64,000 nt of DNA from Notospermus geniculatus (GCA_002633025.1 NMRB01000582.1:52230-116229); one strand, 5' to 3'; shown: positions 8,831-19,880, numbered from the stretch's first letter. Notes: generated by a model from the sequence alone, not told the origin. Program-made: numbers and translations.

Positions 8831-8880
8831 AGTGGAAGTATACTTCCACTCCATTCATTGTTTATATATAAACAATGAAT
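8831..8880. repeat. Two adjacent perfect palindromes (20 bp and 28 bp)
   Basis: 8831-8850 (AGTGGAAGTATACTTCCACT) and 8853-8880 (centre tttatatataaa) are each perfectly self-complementary and separated by two bases. They lie about 320-370 bp upstream of the start codon of lectin gene A. The second contains TATATATA. Confidence 0.7.
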
Positions 8881-9461
8881 ATAATCAATTACAATACTAT
8901 AAAAAAATACAAAAAAAATATTCATTGGATGAATACACCAGACACAAAATGTTTCAGAAAAATTGAACTTAAAACAAACGAGTTGTTAAAAATTTCGGAA
9001 CATGATTTAACCCTCGTATTCCCACGTGGAAAACCTCATCACTTCAACCTACAGTGAGGTTTTTGAGACCCGGCCATGTTTGTAAAGTCTGTACAAACGT
9101 AAAGGCTTGTCTACATCATCAATATTTTAAAAACATCTCTGCGACAAAACATTTTGAAAACTGTTTTAGAAATGTTGTGGCTTGTTTCGGGGTTGTTGTA
9201 CACTCTTCAACTACAGGCTTGTCCACACATCAACATTTTCAAAACATTTCTAAAAACATTCAGTTGCAACAAATCTGCAACGCCCTTGTTTTGGGATTGT
9301 TGCACAGTGTGGACAGAACTTGCAACAATTCAAAACATTTTTAAAATGTTTTGGAAATGTTTTAAAAGAAATGTCATGTGAATTCTTCTGCAAACATTTT
9401 CAAAACATGATTGTTTTGAATTGTTGCATGTCTGTGTCTGTAAAAATGTCTTGACTCTCTA
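8881..9461. other. AT-rich intergenic DNA with decayed repeats
   Basis: About 9100-9410 holds several forms of aacattttcaaaacatttc in both orientations, and two copies of ggcttgtc(t/c)(a)cacatca, suggesting a decayed inverted-repeat element. No coding region recognised. Confidence 0.4.
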
Positions 9462-9717
9462 TAGACTGGTCCCCTGTCGTATCGCTCCGTTCCTCCACCA
9501 CTACTACGACAGGCCGCGTCCGCCATGTTTGCCTGTTTTCTGACACACGTATGCAAATGAGCAATAAAGACTTTCAACGTTGCGGGGAGTCTCTAAAAAT
9601 AGATATGACTCATGGCGCGACCGTTGATGACGTTTGGCTGACCAATCACATGCCGAGTTGGCGTTCAAAATGCCTGTCGTAGTAGTGAAGCGAGAACTAC
9701 GACAGGGGACCAGTCTA
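9462..9717. mobile_element. 256-bp MITE with 9-bp target-site duplication
   Basis: Ends TAGACTGGTCCCCTGTCGTA and its complement TACGACAGGGGACCAGTCTA. The direct repeat GACTCTCTA flanks both sides (9453-9461 and 9718-9726). A 9-bp duplication is typical of Mutator-like (MULE) insertions. No transposase. Confidence 0.8.
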
Positions 9718-10111
9718 GACTCTCTATAGAAACCATCACCATACTATACCACCAAGTGAGAAGCCGAACGAGCTAGTGTATCTGACAGAATTCAGATGTC
9801 GTTTTGATAGCATCGTGGGCGTACTAGAAATGTTTCGCGATTTCTCCCAAAGAACAACCGAGAATTAAAGCCTAGGTCACAAATGCACCGGGATCCGTAC
9901 GATTTTCCCCACCCAGCGGCTTGCTGCGGATTTTAGAGACTGAAACTCGGATCTAAGATGAATCATGCCGAAATCGCCTTAATAGATAGGCGGAAAGTAG
10001 GCTGGATCAAACTGGGCACCGTAGAAATTGGCCAAAATGTCTGTTTTTACTCGCCGTACGGGCCCCGGAGTGGATACTAGTATGTGACTGGGGCTTAAGC
10101 ACGAAAATCCT

Positions 10112-10270
10112 AAGGGCCGATTTAATAGACGTTGGCTAAGCTGACCGTTGGTTCAAAAATAGATAGGCATGCGAAAAGTGCACAAGTAAATTTTCATCAA
10201 AAAGCCCTGTTTGGATGGATAGTAAGCACTGTACAGAGCTTAGAAAACGGGGCTTTTTGGTGAAAAATTT
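10112..10270. mobile_element. MITE family C, left half only
   Basis: Starts gggccgatttaatagacg and runs through aaaaagccctgtttggatgg to gaaaaatttagttgta. It matches the complete family member at 59138-59640. The right half is missing: the satellite array starts where it should continue. Confidence 0.72.
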
Positions 10271-11387
10271 AGTTGTAACGTTACAAAATCTCACCACTGG
10301 TGAGATTTTGTAACATCATTTTTAGCAATGAGAGATTTTGTAACGTTACAAAATCTCTCCAGTGGTGAGATTTTGTAACATCACTTTTAGCAATGAGAGA
10401 TTTTGTTACGTTACAAAATCTCTCCAGTGGTGAGATTTTGTAACATCACTTTTAGCAATGAGAGATTTTGTTACGTTACAAAATCTCTCCAGTGGTGAGA
10501 TTTTGTAACGTTATTTTTAGCAATGAGACCTTGTTACGTTACAAAATCTCTCCAGTGGTGAGATTTTGTAACATCACTTTTAGCAATGAGAGATTTTGTA
10601 ACGTTACAAAATCTCTCCAGTGGTGAGATTTTGTAACGTTCTTTTTAGCAATGAGACCTTGTTACGTTACAAAATCTCTCCAGTGGTGAGATTTTGTAAC
10701 ATCACTTTTAGCAATGAGAGATTTTGTAACGTTACAAAATCTCTCCAGTGGTGAGATTTTGTAACATTATTTTTAGCAATGAGACCTTGTTACGTTACAA
10801 AATCTCTCCAGTGGTGAGATTTTGTAACATCACTTTTAGCAATGAGAGATTTTGTAACGTTACAAAATCTCTCCAGTGGTGAGATTTTGTAACATTACTT
10901 TTAGCAATGAGAGACTTTGTTACGTTACAAAATCTCTCCAGTGGAGAGATTTTGTAACATTATTTTTAGCAATGAGAGATTTTGTAACGTTACAAAATCT
11001 CTCCAGTGGTGAGATTTTGTAACATCACTTTTAGCAATGAGATTTTGTAACGTTACAAAATCTCTCCAGTGGTGAGATTTTGTAACATCACTTTTAGCAA
11101 TGAGAGATTTTGTAACGTTACAAAATCTCTCCAGTGGTGAGATTTTGTAACATTACTTTTAGCAATGAGAGACTTTGTTTCGTTACAAAATCTCTCCAGT
11201 GGTGAGATTTTGTAACATTATTTTTAGCAATGAAAGATTTTGTAACGTTACAAAATCTCTCCAGTGGTGAGATTTTGTAACATTACTTTTAGCAATGAGA
11301 GACTTTGTTACGTTACAAAATCTCTCCAGTGGTGAGATTTTGTAACATTACTTTTAACAATGAGAGACTTTGTTACGTTACAAAACA
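10271..11387. repeat. 66-bp hairpin satellite array, about 17 units
   Basis: Head-to-tail units of about 66 bp (some 61-62). Each contains the near-palindrome ttacaaaatctc(tccagtggt)gagattttgtaa followed by catcacttttagcaatgaga. Each unit can therefore form a hairpin. Variants (agaccttgttacg, agactttgttacg) recur in alternation, pointing to higher-order amplification. Not a CRISPR: there are no unique spacers. Confidence 0.9.
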
Positions 11388-12099
11388 CCTCCGGCACCCG
11401 CTTGCAACGACCGCCCTCGGCCCTGATCCCCAAAAATCCTGGATCCGCGCGTGGTGAGATATGTTATCTGCCTTTGACACTGTGCAGATTGCACTAAAAA
11501 GGCTTAAAAGCCTCCCATTATATAACGTAATAAACTTATTTCTACTTATTCGCTGCACACGGTCAGAAAAAGGAATATGTGTCTTGATATTGCAAAAAAA
11601 GAATATACGTTTGTAACTGTACGGCCTTCGATTTGATTTCTACTAAACGAATTGAGAGTGTCCACTTCCCCTTTAAGTTCAGGTGCTGGCGAACCTGTTG
11701 CATGTCGCCACGGAAACCAACGCGTCGCTCAGGAATGACAGCAACGCGACATACCTTCACCATAACAATGGAACAATCCATGATGGAAATATTTTCCAAG
11801 AGGAGCGCCCATTTTCTGAAGCTGGGGAGGTTACTTTTAGTTTTAATGTGGTGAGGTTTGTAGATTGATCGAGAATTTCTGGAGAAAAGTAACACCGGAG
11901 TACAACTCCACGGATTGGTTTCATAAAAAGGAGTCAGACGTAAGTGCCATTTTAAAATTTCTATGTCGTGCTTATGTTGTGGTTTCGTGTCGTCTGCTCG
12001 TCAGATGTCGTGTACAAATTCAATATGGATGTGGCTATTCTCTGTGGCCATACAATAGTCATAAGTTCTCGCAGTCGCGTTTTAGTACAATTGAAAATA
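11388..12099. other. No gene seen; retroelement-like edge
   Basis: About 11395-11455 (accgccctcgg, ccccaaaaatcctggatccgc) looks like a dispersed repeat edge. The rest shows short overlapping frames without recognisable protein. Confidence 0.35.
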
Positions 12100-12248
12100 G
12101 GTAGGTTTAGAAATCAAACTATAAACGTAAACTTTACGACAACGTTATTTTTCATACTACAAATTAACCAGATTTTATATTGCATTTTCGGTACAAAAAT
12201 AACGTTGCCGTTAACGTTTACGTTCATCGTTTGATTTCTAAACCTGCC
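12100..12248. mobile_element. MITE family B, copy 1
   Basis: Terminal repeats GGTAGGTTTAGAAATCAAAC with the complement at the right end, TA on both sides, and internal aacgttatttttgta-type arms. Family B recurs at 12364, 15213, 37437, 39309, 44578 and 44713. Confidence 0.75.
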
Positions 12249-12362
12249 TAATGTCTTTATGTCTTTATCTTGTTTGTTGAATGTTCCAATCTTTTTTATA
12301 TACCCTGGATCGAGAGTGCCAAATACGTTCTGTACAGACAATAATAGGGGGGGGGGGGGTAT

Positions 12363-12363
12363 N
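12363..12363. other. Single n (probable assembly join)
   Basis: Follows a run of 13 G. The downstream sequence is the inside of a family B MITE whose left end is missing, so the join is probably at or in that element. Confidence 0.7.
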
Positions 12364-12500
12364 CAAATCAAATAATAAACGTAAACTCGGGGACGTTATT
12401 TTTCCTACTACACATTAACTAGATTTTATATTGCATTTTCGGTACAAAAATAACGTTGTCGTTAACGTTAACGTTTACGTTTATCATTTGATTTCTTAAC
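12364..12500. mobile_element. MITE family B, copy 2 (left end lost at n)
   Basis: Internal and right part of the family B element, ending in tatcatttgatttcttaact. The left terminal repeat is lost at the n. Confidence 0.6.
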
Positions 12501-13412
12501 TAGGATCAGTCCATATTAAAGCCTGGTTTGGGCTTTTATTTTACGAATGCTATCGTACTGACCATACGTGAACTCCGGAGAACGTCGGAGTGCGCCGAAA
12601 TATTCACAGGCTTGGCTCATATAAAGGCCTGACTAAGCTTGGTATTGTGAGGCGAGAAGGGCGGGACCCATGCATGATTAATTCTGACCAATACCCCTAT
12701 TGTAATCAGCTATTCACAGGCTCGGCCCTTTAAGGCCTGACTGGCTTTTATGAATGGTATGACGTGGCGTGGGCGACGGACCTGCATATTGGTTTGTAAC
12801 CTTTTAGAGACGAAGTTACAGTATACATGTACATGTATATTCAAATTTCTCAACGATTCCAATCCAGCGCGTGGTTTAACAAAATCTCGTCTCCGAGAGG
12901 TACTAAGTTTTAAGGGGTGGGGATACCGTTGCCAGCAGTTTTAGTGTTGGGTCCCTCAGTCATTTACCTACCACCTACCACCTCACAGCGATCAGCATAC
13001 CCCGGGCTACATGTACATATACTTCTAAAGTACGTGTGATATTTCGCGAATATTGAGAAATTCCCTGGATTATTTACCTTGTTTCTAGCTTCGGCATTTA
13101 ACATTTACAGTTTTTCAAAGGAATAAACACGACGATGTATGCATTTCGCTAGGATGAAAAAAAGAAGAATTTTCTTTGCAAAATCTAAAATGGTGGAATA
13201 TAAACTTACCGATTAACTGCGAGCGGTGTATTTTTTATCCCCCCCCCCCTCGGAAATTTTTTGTCTGGCTCAACTGATCGCAGGGTCTGGAAACATAGAC
13301 CCTTCATGTGATTGAATCCATCACACCTCCGATATTTTTCCGCTCGGAATTTAGTGATTCAACCAAAGACACGCGCGTAAATCCAAAGCATGTTTTGCAC
13401 GTACTGATTTTG
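12501..13412. other. No gene seen
   Basis: Contains a diverged direct duplication around tattcacaggct(t/c)gg (about 12600 and 12711) and a run of C at 13240. No recognisable exon. Confidence 0.35.
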
Positions 13413-13650
13413 ACTCCAAGCGGCAGGTCGATCCGGGTTCGAATCCCGGGCCATATGGGGTATGGGTTAATATTTTTCCTCCAATATCATTCCTGGCTCT
13501 TCAGTCCATCGCATGGGACAGTAAGCCGTGGTGCCTTGTACATGTACCTTGTGCCTTTACAAGGGCAAGTAAAAGACCCCATCCAAGTGAGGAACTTGAG
13601 TAGCTTGGGATGGCCAATAATGCTGAGGCTTGATCGGCCCTGATGGAAAA
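13413..13650 (+). mobile_element. tRNA-derived SINE, copy 2
   Basis: B box GGTTCGAATCCCGGGCC, then the shared body: ctcttcagtccatcgcatgg, gggacagtaagccgtggtgc, aagaccccatccaagtgagg. The A-box end is degenerate. Confidence 0.72.
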
Positions 13651-14350
13651 ATTTCAAACACACAACACATTTTGGCTCACCATCGGGACTGCCATCTTCA
13701 CTCGGCTCCGATCGGTATTAAACCCTGGGCCGATTTTGATGAAACATACGTCAATCTACTTGTCTTTCTTGCCGCTACAGCCATCATCACTGTCATTTTC
13801 CCGAAAAACGTGACAGAAAAAAGTTCTTTCACAAATCACAGTCCGTGTTTACGGCCGAAATGGCGGCCATTTTGAAATGACGCAATGCATCGTGCACGTG
13901 TAAACTTCACTGAACAGCATAGCGAAATGAAATGGGTTTTGAGAAAGGGATCCGTTATGCAGGCCTTACGCGAAAAATGAAGATAGCAGAAAGATACCGG
14001 CAAGAAAGACAAGTTAATTGATGTATGGTATGTTGAATTTGACCCAGCCGTTGCGGAGATATCGGCTGAAAACCTCGCGCCACTGGGATTTGGAATGAAC
14101 TGTAAGTAACAATCGAATATACATGCAACATTTATTGGTACCCCGCAGGAATCTTCTACCGTGACAGAACCCCACCGACCCCGCGGGTATAAGATACATT
14201 ATCAATCACTTCCAAAACATTGTATCAATTTTTCACCTGAACGGCTGTTTGGTAAAATAACACGTGATGGCTTTTCATCCCAGGGTTCAGGAATCTCGAC
14301 GCCCTTCGGTGGCAACATGAAGCGCTTTCAACTGTAATATACCACCTCAG
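13651..14350. other. No gene seen
   Basis: No RNA gene or significant coding frame recognised. The next region begins a GC-rich repeat. Confidence 0.3.
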
Positions 14351-14582
14351 GGTCGGATCCAGGGGGGCGTAGCTCTACAGAGGTGTAGAGCACCGAGAGC
14401 GCGAAGCCGAAAGGGGGGTCTGGGGGGTCCTCCCCCAGAAAAATTTCACAATTTAAGTGCTTTTAGATGCATTTTCCTGGCATCTGAGAGCAAAAAACTC
14501 GAATTTTTATGTGATTGAAGTTTTCTTCCTAAAAAAAAATCACTGGTCTGCCAAAAATAGGGGGGGCGTACGCCCCCCACGN
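14351..14582. repeat. GC-rich dispersed repeat (ggatccaggggggcg type) ending at an n
   Basis: Contains ggatccaggggggcgtag, then ggggggtctggggggtcctc. This type of sequence recurs as insertion edges in marine invertebrate genomes. A partly similar stretch is at 46470-46690. An n at 14582 follows the mirror sequence gggggcgtacgccccc. Confidence 0.4.
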
Positions 14583-14689
14583 AAAAGTGCCATTGATTAC
14601 CAATTGTTACCATTTGAATGCTGTTTTCGAACAGTGCATTTGTAATGCATTGATGCACTGTTCCATGACAACATTCAAATGGTACGGAT

Positions 14690-14790
14690 ATCCAACACAG
14701 AGCACAAAAAAGCGACACACAAAATGACAGTAAACATAATGTCGTCTCCAAATATTGCAAATTTTCGACCCCAACCGGTGTCTTCCTCAG
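14690..14790 (-). mobile_element. Retroelement end with hammerhead-like core, copy 1
   Basis: On the minus strand CTGAGGA is followed by a stem (gacacc, loop ggtt, ggggtc), then GAAA (14790-14763). After it comes ttggagacgac and a tail ending tgtgtcgcttttttgtgct. It aligns with the elements at 16.7 kb and 25.4 kb. Confidence 0.5.
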
Positions 14791-14890
14791 GCACTTTTTT
14801 TTCTAGTAGAGATCCCAGAATTGTGCGGATGGCACAAGATTATCACTGATTACCATTTTGTGATTTCGAAGACAGCATTTGTAATAAATA

Positions 14891-15052
14891 GGAGCTGTCA
14901 GTCAGTTGACCAATAGGAGTCACTACGGCCCAATTCAGTGCCTAGCGGACCCATTCATGGTTGACTGAGCACCAATCAGGAGAATTTTCTATTGTATCGG
15001 TCCGCTAGAACTTTGCTGCCCTCTTTTGGCGATAAGGGCGGCTGACTGCTCC
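14891..15052. mobile_element. MITE family E, copy 2
   Basis: Begins GGAGCTGTCAGTCAGTTGAC and ends GGCTGACTGCTCC, with TA on both sides. This is the most complete copy of the family. Confidence 0.68.
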
Positions 15053-15212
15053 TACTGCTGCACTGTTCCGTAACACCATTCAAATGGTAAGAATGGTCAT
15101 CATAGGTTTTTTATCATGATAAAACTGTGACGCCATTTCTATGCCATCTGGCAAACAAGGCACCAGTGGCGTCTCATCCATTTTGCATCAACGTAGGCCT
15201 ATTCCATAAATA

Positions 15213-15361
15213 GGGGGGTTTAGAAATCAAACGATAAACGTAAACGTTAACGACAACGTTATTTTTGTACCGAAAATGTAATATAAAATCTGGTGAATGT
15301 ATAGTATGAAAAATAACGTTGTCGTAAAGTTTACGTTTATCATTTGATTTCTAAACCTCCC
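15213..15361. mobile_element. MITE family B, copy 3 (complete, 149 bp)
   Basis: GGGGGGTTTAGAAATCAAAC at the left and the complement GATTTCTAAACCTCC at the right; TA duplication at 15211-15212 and 15362-15363. It is almost entirely self-complementary. Confidence 0.8.
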
Positions 15362-15548
15362 TAATCACATGAACCTAACGATAGAAAATTTTCAAGTGTA
15401 CAGGTTCAACTAACCTGTACATGTCTCACCGTTTCCAAGGTATCAGACAAATCGCCGCCAGTATACGTACCCGACGCCGCGACAGTTGCCCGGGTTCCTC
15501 ATTTCGAACAAGCCTTCCATCATGTCTTATCTTTTTCGCAAGGAACTT

Positions 15549-16075
15549 AGGGACCATCTCAAAAATCCCTTGAAGCCAAAGAAGTGTAATTTTTTTCACT
15601 AGGGGGGAGGGGGTGGCTAACTTCATGGTCACCATTTCACTTCTTGAAAAACAATTGACTTCATGGAACTTCTAAAAAAATACAATTAGGCCTACATATT
15701 TCTTCAAAATAGAATAATAATGATAATACCAAGACTGCTCTGGATACTGTTCTTAAAGTCAGTCAAATTAAAACTGTGTTTTTAATCAACAAGCTGTTTA
15801 GTCCCTTTCTTCTTGTGAAGCCAATAGGAGCTGTCAGTGAGTTGACCAATAGGTGTCACTGCGGCCCAATTCAATGCATATAGCGGACCCAGTCATCGAT
15901 CGAGCAGCAATCACGTAGATTTTCCTGTACATTGGTCCGCTAGAACTTTGCTGCCATCTGTTGGCAATATGCGCGGCTGACTGCTGAAATGCCGAAATTT
16001 CACTTCTGAGGGGGTCACGACAGAAGTGAAAAAAATTACACTTCTTTGGCTTCAAGGTATTTTTGAGACGGTCGC
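15549..16075. mobile_element. MITE related to the one at 7995-8328, with a nested family E copy
   Basis: Left end ggaccatctcaaaaatccc and right end tttttgagacggtc pair, as do gaagccaaagaagtgtaa and its complement. A family E MITE (15827-15985) sits inside. Confidence 0.62.
15827..15985. mobile_element. MITE family E, copy 3 (nested)
   Basis: Same sequence as copy 2 over its length, including GGAGCTGTCAGTGAGTTGAC and ggctgactgct. It is younger than its host element. Confidence 0.62.
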
Positions 16076-16157
16076 TTACAACCATTTTTCTCTTGCTACG
16101 TCCGTCTCTAAATGAAGCAAGCCTTTTGCTCTCCGCTCGCTGTCACACAATCCTCGT

Positions 16158-16339
16158 TTATTTCATTATTTCATTATCACCAATCATCTTAAGTGACAAG
16201 ATGTCAGCCAATCTCTCCCAGATGCAATAGATCTCTGCAATATTAATACTTGACTCAAAGTAATACTGCTTGACAAGCCTGTCATAAGCAATGATGCTGA
16301 CAGGTTCGCTGGAAGAAGCCCGTATTTTCCTGATTGCAT
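16158..16339 (-). CDS. Possible terminal exon of an unrecognised gene
   Basis: On the minus strand a strong polypyrimidine tract and acceptor (catttttttcttag) precede 182 nt of open frame, phase 1. It reads DAIRKIRASSSEPVSIIAYD, then LVKQYYFESSINIAEIYCIW, ending IMK-TAA. AATAAA overlaps the stop. The amino-acid make-up is protein-like, but I recognise no family and found no convincing partner exon upstream. Confidence 0.3.
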
Positions 16340-16614
16340 CTAAGAAAAAAATGAAATGCATCTTAACCTTTAAAAGTGTAATAGTCGTTGTCATCAGCGA
16401 TTGACAGCGAAAAACCAAACGGCCGATTTGTAGCCGTGTGTTCGTTGAGAAAGTAGAAAATGCTGGGGAAAATAGAGCACGGATATGTGTAGAACCGCAG
16501 TGGAACACCCCAAATTTAACGATTGTACCTCGGTTACGATGGACACGATGGGCTCGGCTCCCGATGAAAAATGAAGCCGTTATCTAAATCACTCGAGCCT
16601 TGGATTCTCATCAC

Positions 16615-17050
16615 GTGACTTTCTCAGCTACGTGCGCATGCGTAGTGTGACATAGTTTCGAAGTAGGTCATAACACAACCTCGTCCCCATTGCTCAACTT
16701 TCACATCATTTACTACCACAGCTCAAGATACAGAAAAGCACAAAATTGACACACAAAATGATAATAAGCAAGAAGTCAATCTCCAGAGATTGACTTCTTG
16801 CTTATTATCATTTTACTACCACAGCAAGTGAATTTCTCAGCTAGGCCTATGTGCGCATGCGTACTGTGCCGCAATAGTTTCGAAGTAGCTCACAACACAA
16901 CCTCGTCCCCATTGCTCTACTTTCACATCATTTACTACTACAGCAAGTGAATTTCTTAGCTATGTGCGCATGCGTAGTGTGCAACAATAGTTTCGAAGTA
17001 GGTCATAACACAACCTCGTCCCCATTGCTCTACTTTCACATCATTCACTA
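16615..17050. repeat. Three tandem copies of a unit of about 120 bp
   Basis: Units start near 16615, 16828 and 16951. Each carries gtgcgcatgcgta, gtttcgaagtag and acaacctcgtccccattgct. The first two are separated by the retroelement end at about 16722-16813. Confidence 0.75.
16722..16813. mobile_element. Retroelement end, copy 2, with perfect 28-bp inverted duplication
   Basis: Contains gaaaagcacaaaattgacac, as in the copies at 14.7 and 25.3 kb. Then 16756-16783 is repeated as a perfect reverse complement at 16786-16813 with a 2-base loop. The host word ttactaccacagc occurs on both sides, consistent with a target-site duplication. Confidence 0.6.
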
Positions 17051-18410
17051 CTATTACAAGCGAGTGACCTGAGCCTTTTTGTTTTGGTGAAATAAATGAG
17101 ACCATCCAAAAGATACGCAATAGTCGGGAAAGAAGCTATCAAGTACATTTGTATCAACGTCAAACCGATTTGTACTTTCAATTCGTACCCTGCGAACAGA
17201 TGACATAGGCTTGGCCATACACATTGCATTATACAACAGTAGGCCTGTTACCACGGGCTTGTCGGTTGGGTTGCTCATCCCCACTTCCATTTGATCGCCG
17301 ATCTGTTACTCGACTATCGGTTCTGGAAAAAAATTCAACTTGATCTGAAGTGGGATAGGAAACTGAGAATTCTGACGCTGGAGCAGAATGGGTGAAAATC
17401 ATTTTACGTGTAGTAAGGAACGTACTGCGTACTCAAGAGAGGGTTTATAATAAAGCAGGATTTTAGCTTAAGGGAATGCACTTCGGTGTATTTAAATCCC
17501 TCAACAAACTCTCATCAATTAATGGCATTCGTCTTTGATCTTCGCCAGGAAAGAACCAGGGGTGTAAAGGGGGATTTAGGTTGCACCAAGTTGCAAGTTG
17601 CTGCAACCTGCAGTCTACCTGTTGTGACATTTACACATAGCAACATCCAGCGTGATCTAGTTGCAGAAGTTCGCAACAAGTTGCCGATTTTGTCGACCTG
17701 AGCGCGCTTGCTTCTCCGAGCAACTGCCTGAACTCATGAGCGTGCTGTTCGAGGTAACTGCCAGTTGCTCCGAGTTCCTCTCAATCGCTGAAATGTCGAC
17801 CTGCGCGTGGTAGTTTGGGTTTTTTTTTGAAGGATCCGTCGAGTTTTGTCGACCTGTAGGACTTTAGAGTACATCATTTAGTCACTCGAACGAGTCGATA
17901 AGCTCGCTCCAAGGCAGAGCCAGTGGTAATGCGTTAAGGTTGAAGGTTAAGCAGTGCGCGCAGACACCAAGCTATATGCAACTAATCACTAACGACAGAC
18001 CCCATCGATCGGAAAATTGAGGTGTTGCTCGACAATGCGATGCCTGACATCGGGGAATGGTGCTGATAAAGCGATCAAGTGGTATCAGCTGGTGCCATGC
18101 TCAGTGCAGATGGCTTGCAACGAGACGGGTGCCTCCGGGATCTTGTTGTAAAGAGATTGTTCGTCCGTAAGAACCTGCTGCAATTTGAATTTTTATTTCG
18201 ATAGGACCGCGGGCATTCCGTGGCGGCATAGGGAAAGATTGGTGTAACCATAGACACTCGTGCAGTAGAAGAAGACACCGAGTGACAGTTCGAATGCGGT
18301 TCGGGTATTCGGTTAAAAAAAGTTATGTTTGGGTCTGATATCAACAATGGTAGAGGTTCTCATCCGACTTTACACTTTAACCCCAGTCTATCCTAAAACC
18401 TTTCAGTAAA
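17051..18410. other. No confident gene
   Basis: Frames around 17054-17290 (minus) look mildly protein-like, but splice phases did not fit the exon at 16158-16339. About 17570-17700 has gttgcaagttgctgcaac-type palindromes. A segment near 18320-18350 (tctgatatcaacaatgg) recurs at about 47895. Confidence 0.3.
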
Positions 18411-18603
18411 ACTCAGATGAGCTGCTCATCCAGCGCTACAATCCGAGCATTTCCGACCGGTACCCATTTATAGGGCCTACACATGGGTGGAGAGAGGCCA
18501 AGGGGAAAGAGACTTGCCCAAAGTCTCACGCCCAGTGGGATTCGAACCCGGGACCCTCTGACCGCTCGTCGGAGGCCCCAACCACTACACCGCCGTGGCT
18601 CCT
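18411..18603 (-). mobile_element. Second tRNA-derived SINE type
   Basis: On the minus strand it starts GGAGCCACGGCGGTGTAGTG (A box) and has B box GGTTCGAATCCCAC, then gggcaagtctctttcccc. The tRNA-like head differs from the SINE at 4.1, 13.4, 38.4, 43.9 and 55.7 kb. Confidence 0.6.
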
Positions 18604-19550
18604 TGGTACAGGTGTGAGAGTAATCTTGTGCGAACAACTTCGAGTAGATCATGATTGTGCGAAACACCATTTGAAAAGAATGGTGGCTCCCGACAGAAAA
18701 CGTCTAGTAGGTGCCAGCATTTGCATCTATAAAAATGCAGGGCAAGAGGTTCGAAGAAGAATTATAAAATTTTTTTTTTGATTAGATTGTACATCCATGT
18801 TGAGGCATCTTGACTATCAAGATCTTCGGTCACTAAGCCCTTCGATTCCGATTGAGCGAGGGTAGGGGTGATTGGAACGGTTGTCGGGACAAGACGGGTG
18901 AAGGACGTATCTCAGGACAAGTTCCAGAACATCTTGTCCCAGTCAAAATACGTCATTTTATATTCGCAAATAGGACAAGGCGTTGCCCAAATCGTTTGGA
19001 CAAACCATCAGAAATTGACATAAATTGATCAAATTAATGCAAATATATTCAGAATAAATCATTCGTTTGTCTGGTTAGCGTCATCCGCATTGTCAGATTT
19101 CGTTTCGTCTGACAAGTTCCTGTTTTCGTTGGTGGGTTGCTAAGACGTAAACCTGGATCATCATTTCCTTTTGCGCCTGCAACTACAGCAACTCTCTGAA
19201 CAGGGCGCATTTCCTGAAATTTCGTCGCCGCGGCGGTCCATTAACCTGCCTTTCTTTGATCACGTCGAATATAGTATCCAGCAATCATATCAGATTTATA
19301 TTAGGAAGCAGGTCTATGCATAATTCAAATGTGGACAACACACTCGGTAGACATCCGATCCTGGGCGCTGCCTTTACCGAACACCAAGCAAAACAGGTCG
19401 ATACGGAGGCTGAAAATAAGCATTCATAACATTATTAATAGAATGTAATGAAGAGAGCCGGCTTAGAGGACAACGAATAAATCATGTTCAGTTCTCTCCT
19501 CAGTCTCAAAGAAAAAAACGTTATTATGCCATGCATTCTTATCGGATGCA
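18604..19550. other. No gene seen
   Basis: No recognisable repeat family, RNA or coding exon. Confidence 0.3.
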
Positions 19551-19880
19551 CTTTTGATAAAAATCTGGAGATGATTAAGCCATTAGTTCAGGAATTATTG
19601 CGGACTTTGTGTTTTTGATTTTGGCCACCTGGTGGCCAAACTAGTAAGCAGAGTGCACCGAACGTGGTGGCTGAAGTCATGGGGTACTTTTGTGTACGAA
19701 GTTTGGTGTCAATAGCTTTGATAAAAATCTGGAGATGATTAGGCCATTAGTTCAGGAATAATTGCGGATTTCGTCTTTTGATTTTGGCCACCTGGTGGCC
19801 AAACTAGTAATCAGATCGCACCAACGTGGTGGCTGAAATCATTTGACCTCTCGGGGTACTTTTGTATACCAAGTGGTTTC
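19551..19880. repeat. Tandem duplication, two units of about 165 bp
   Basis: Both units carry gataaaaatctggagatgat, attttggccacctggtggcc (an 18-bp near palindrome) and gtggtggctgaa. Divergence is low, apart from a few indels. Confidence 0.8.

Noticed and set aside
10271-11387. CRISPR-like regular array
   Set aside because: Units are head-to-tail with no unique spacers, in a eukaryotic context; it is a satellite.
17041-17290. Upstream exon joining 16158-16339
   Set aside because: Two frames look mildly coding, but the possible donors are phase 0 or 2, while the downstream acceptor needs phase 1.
18540-18603. A functional tRNA gene on the minus strand
   Set aside because: Stems pair imperfectly and it continues into a SINE-like body.
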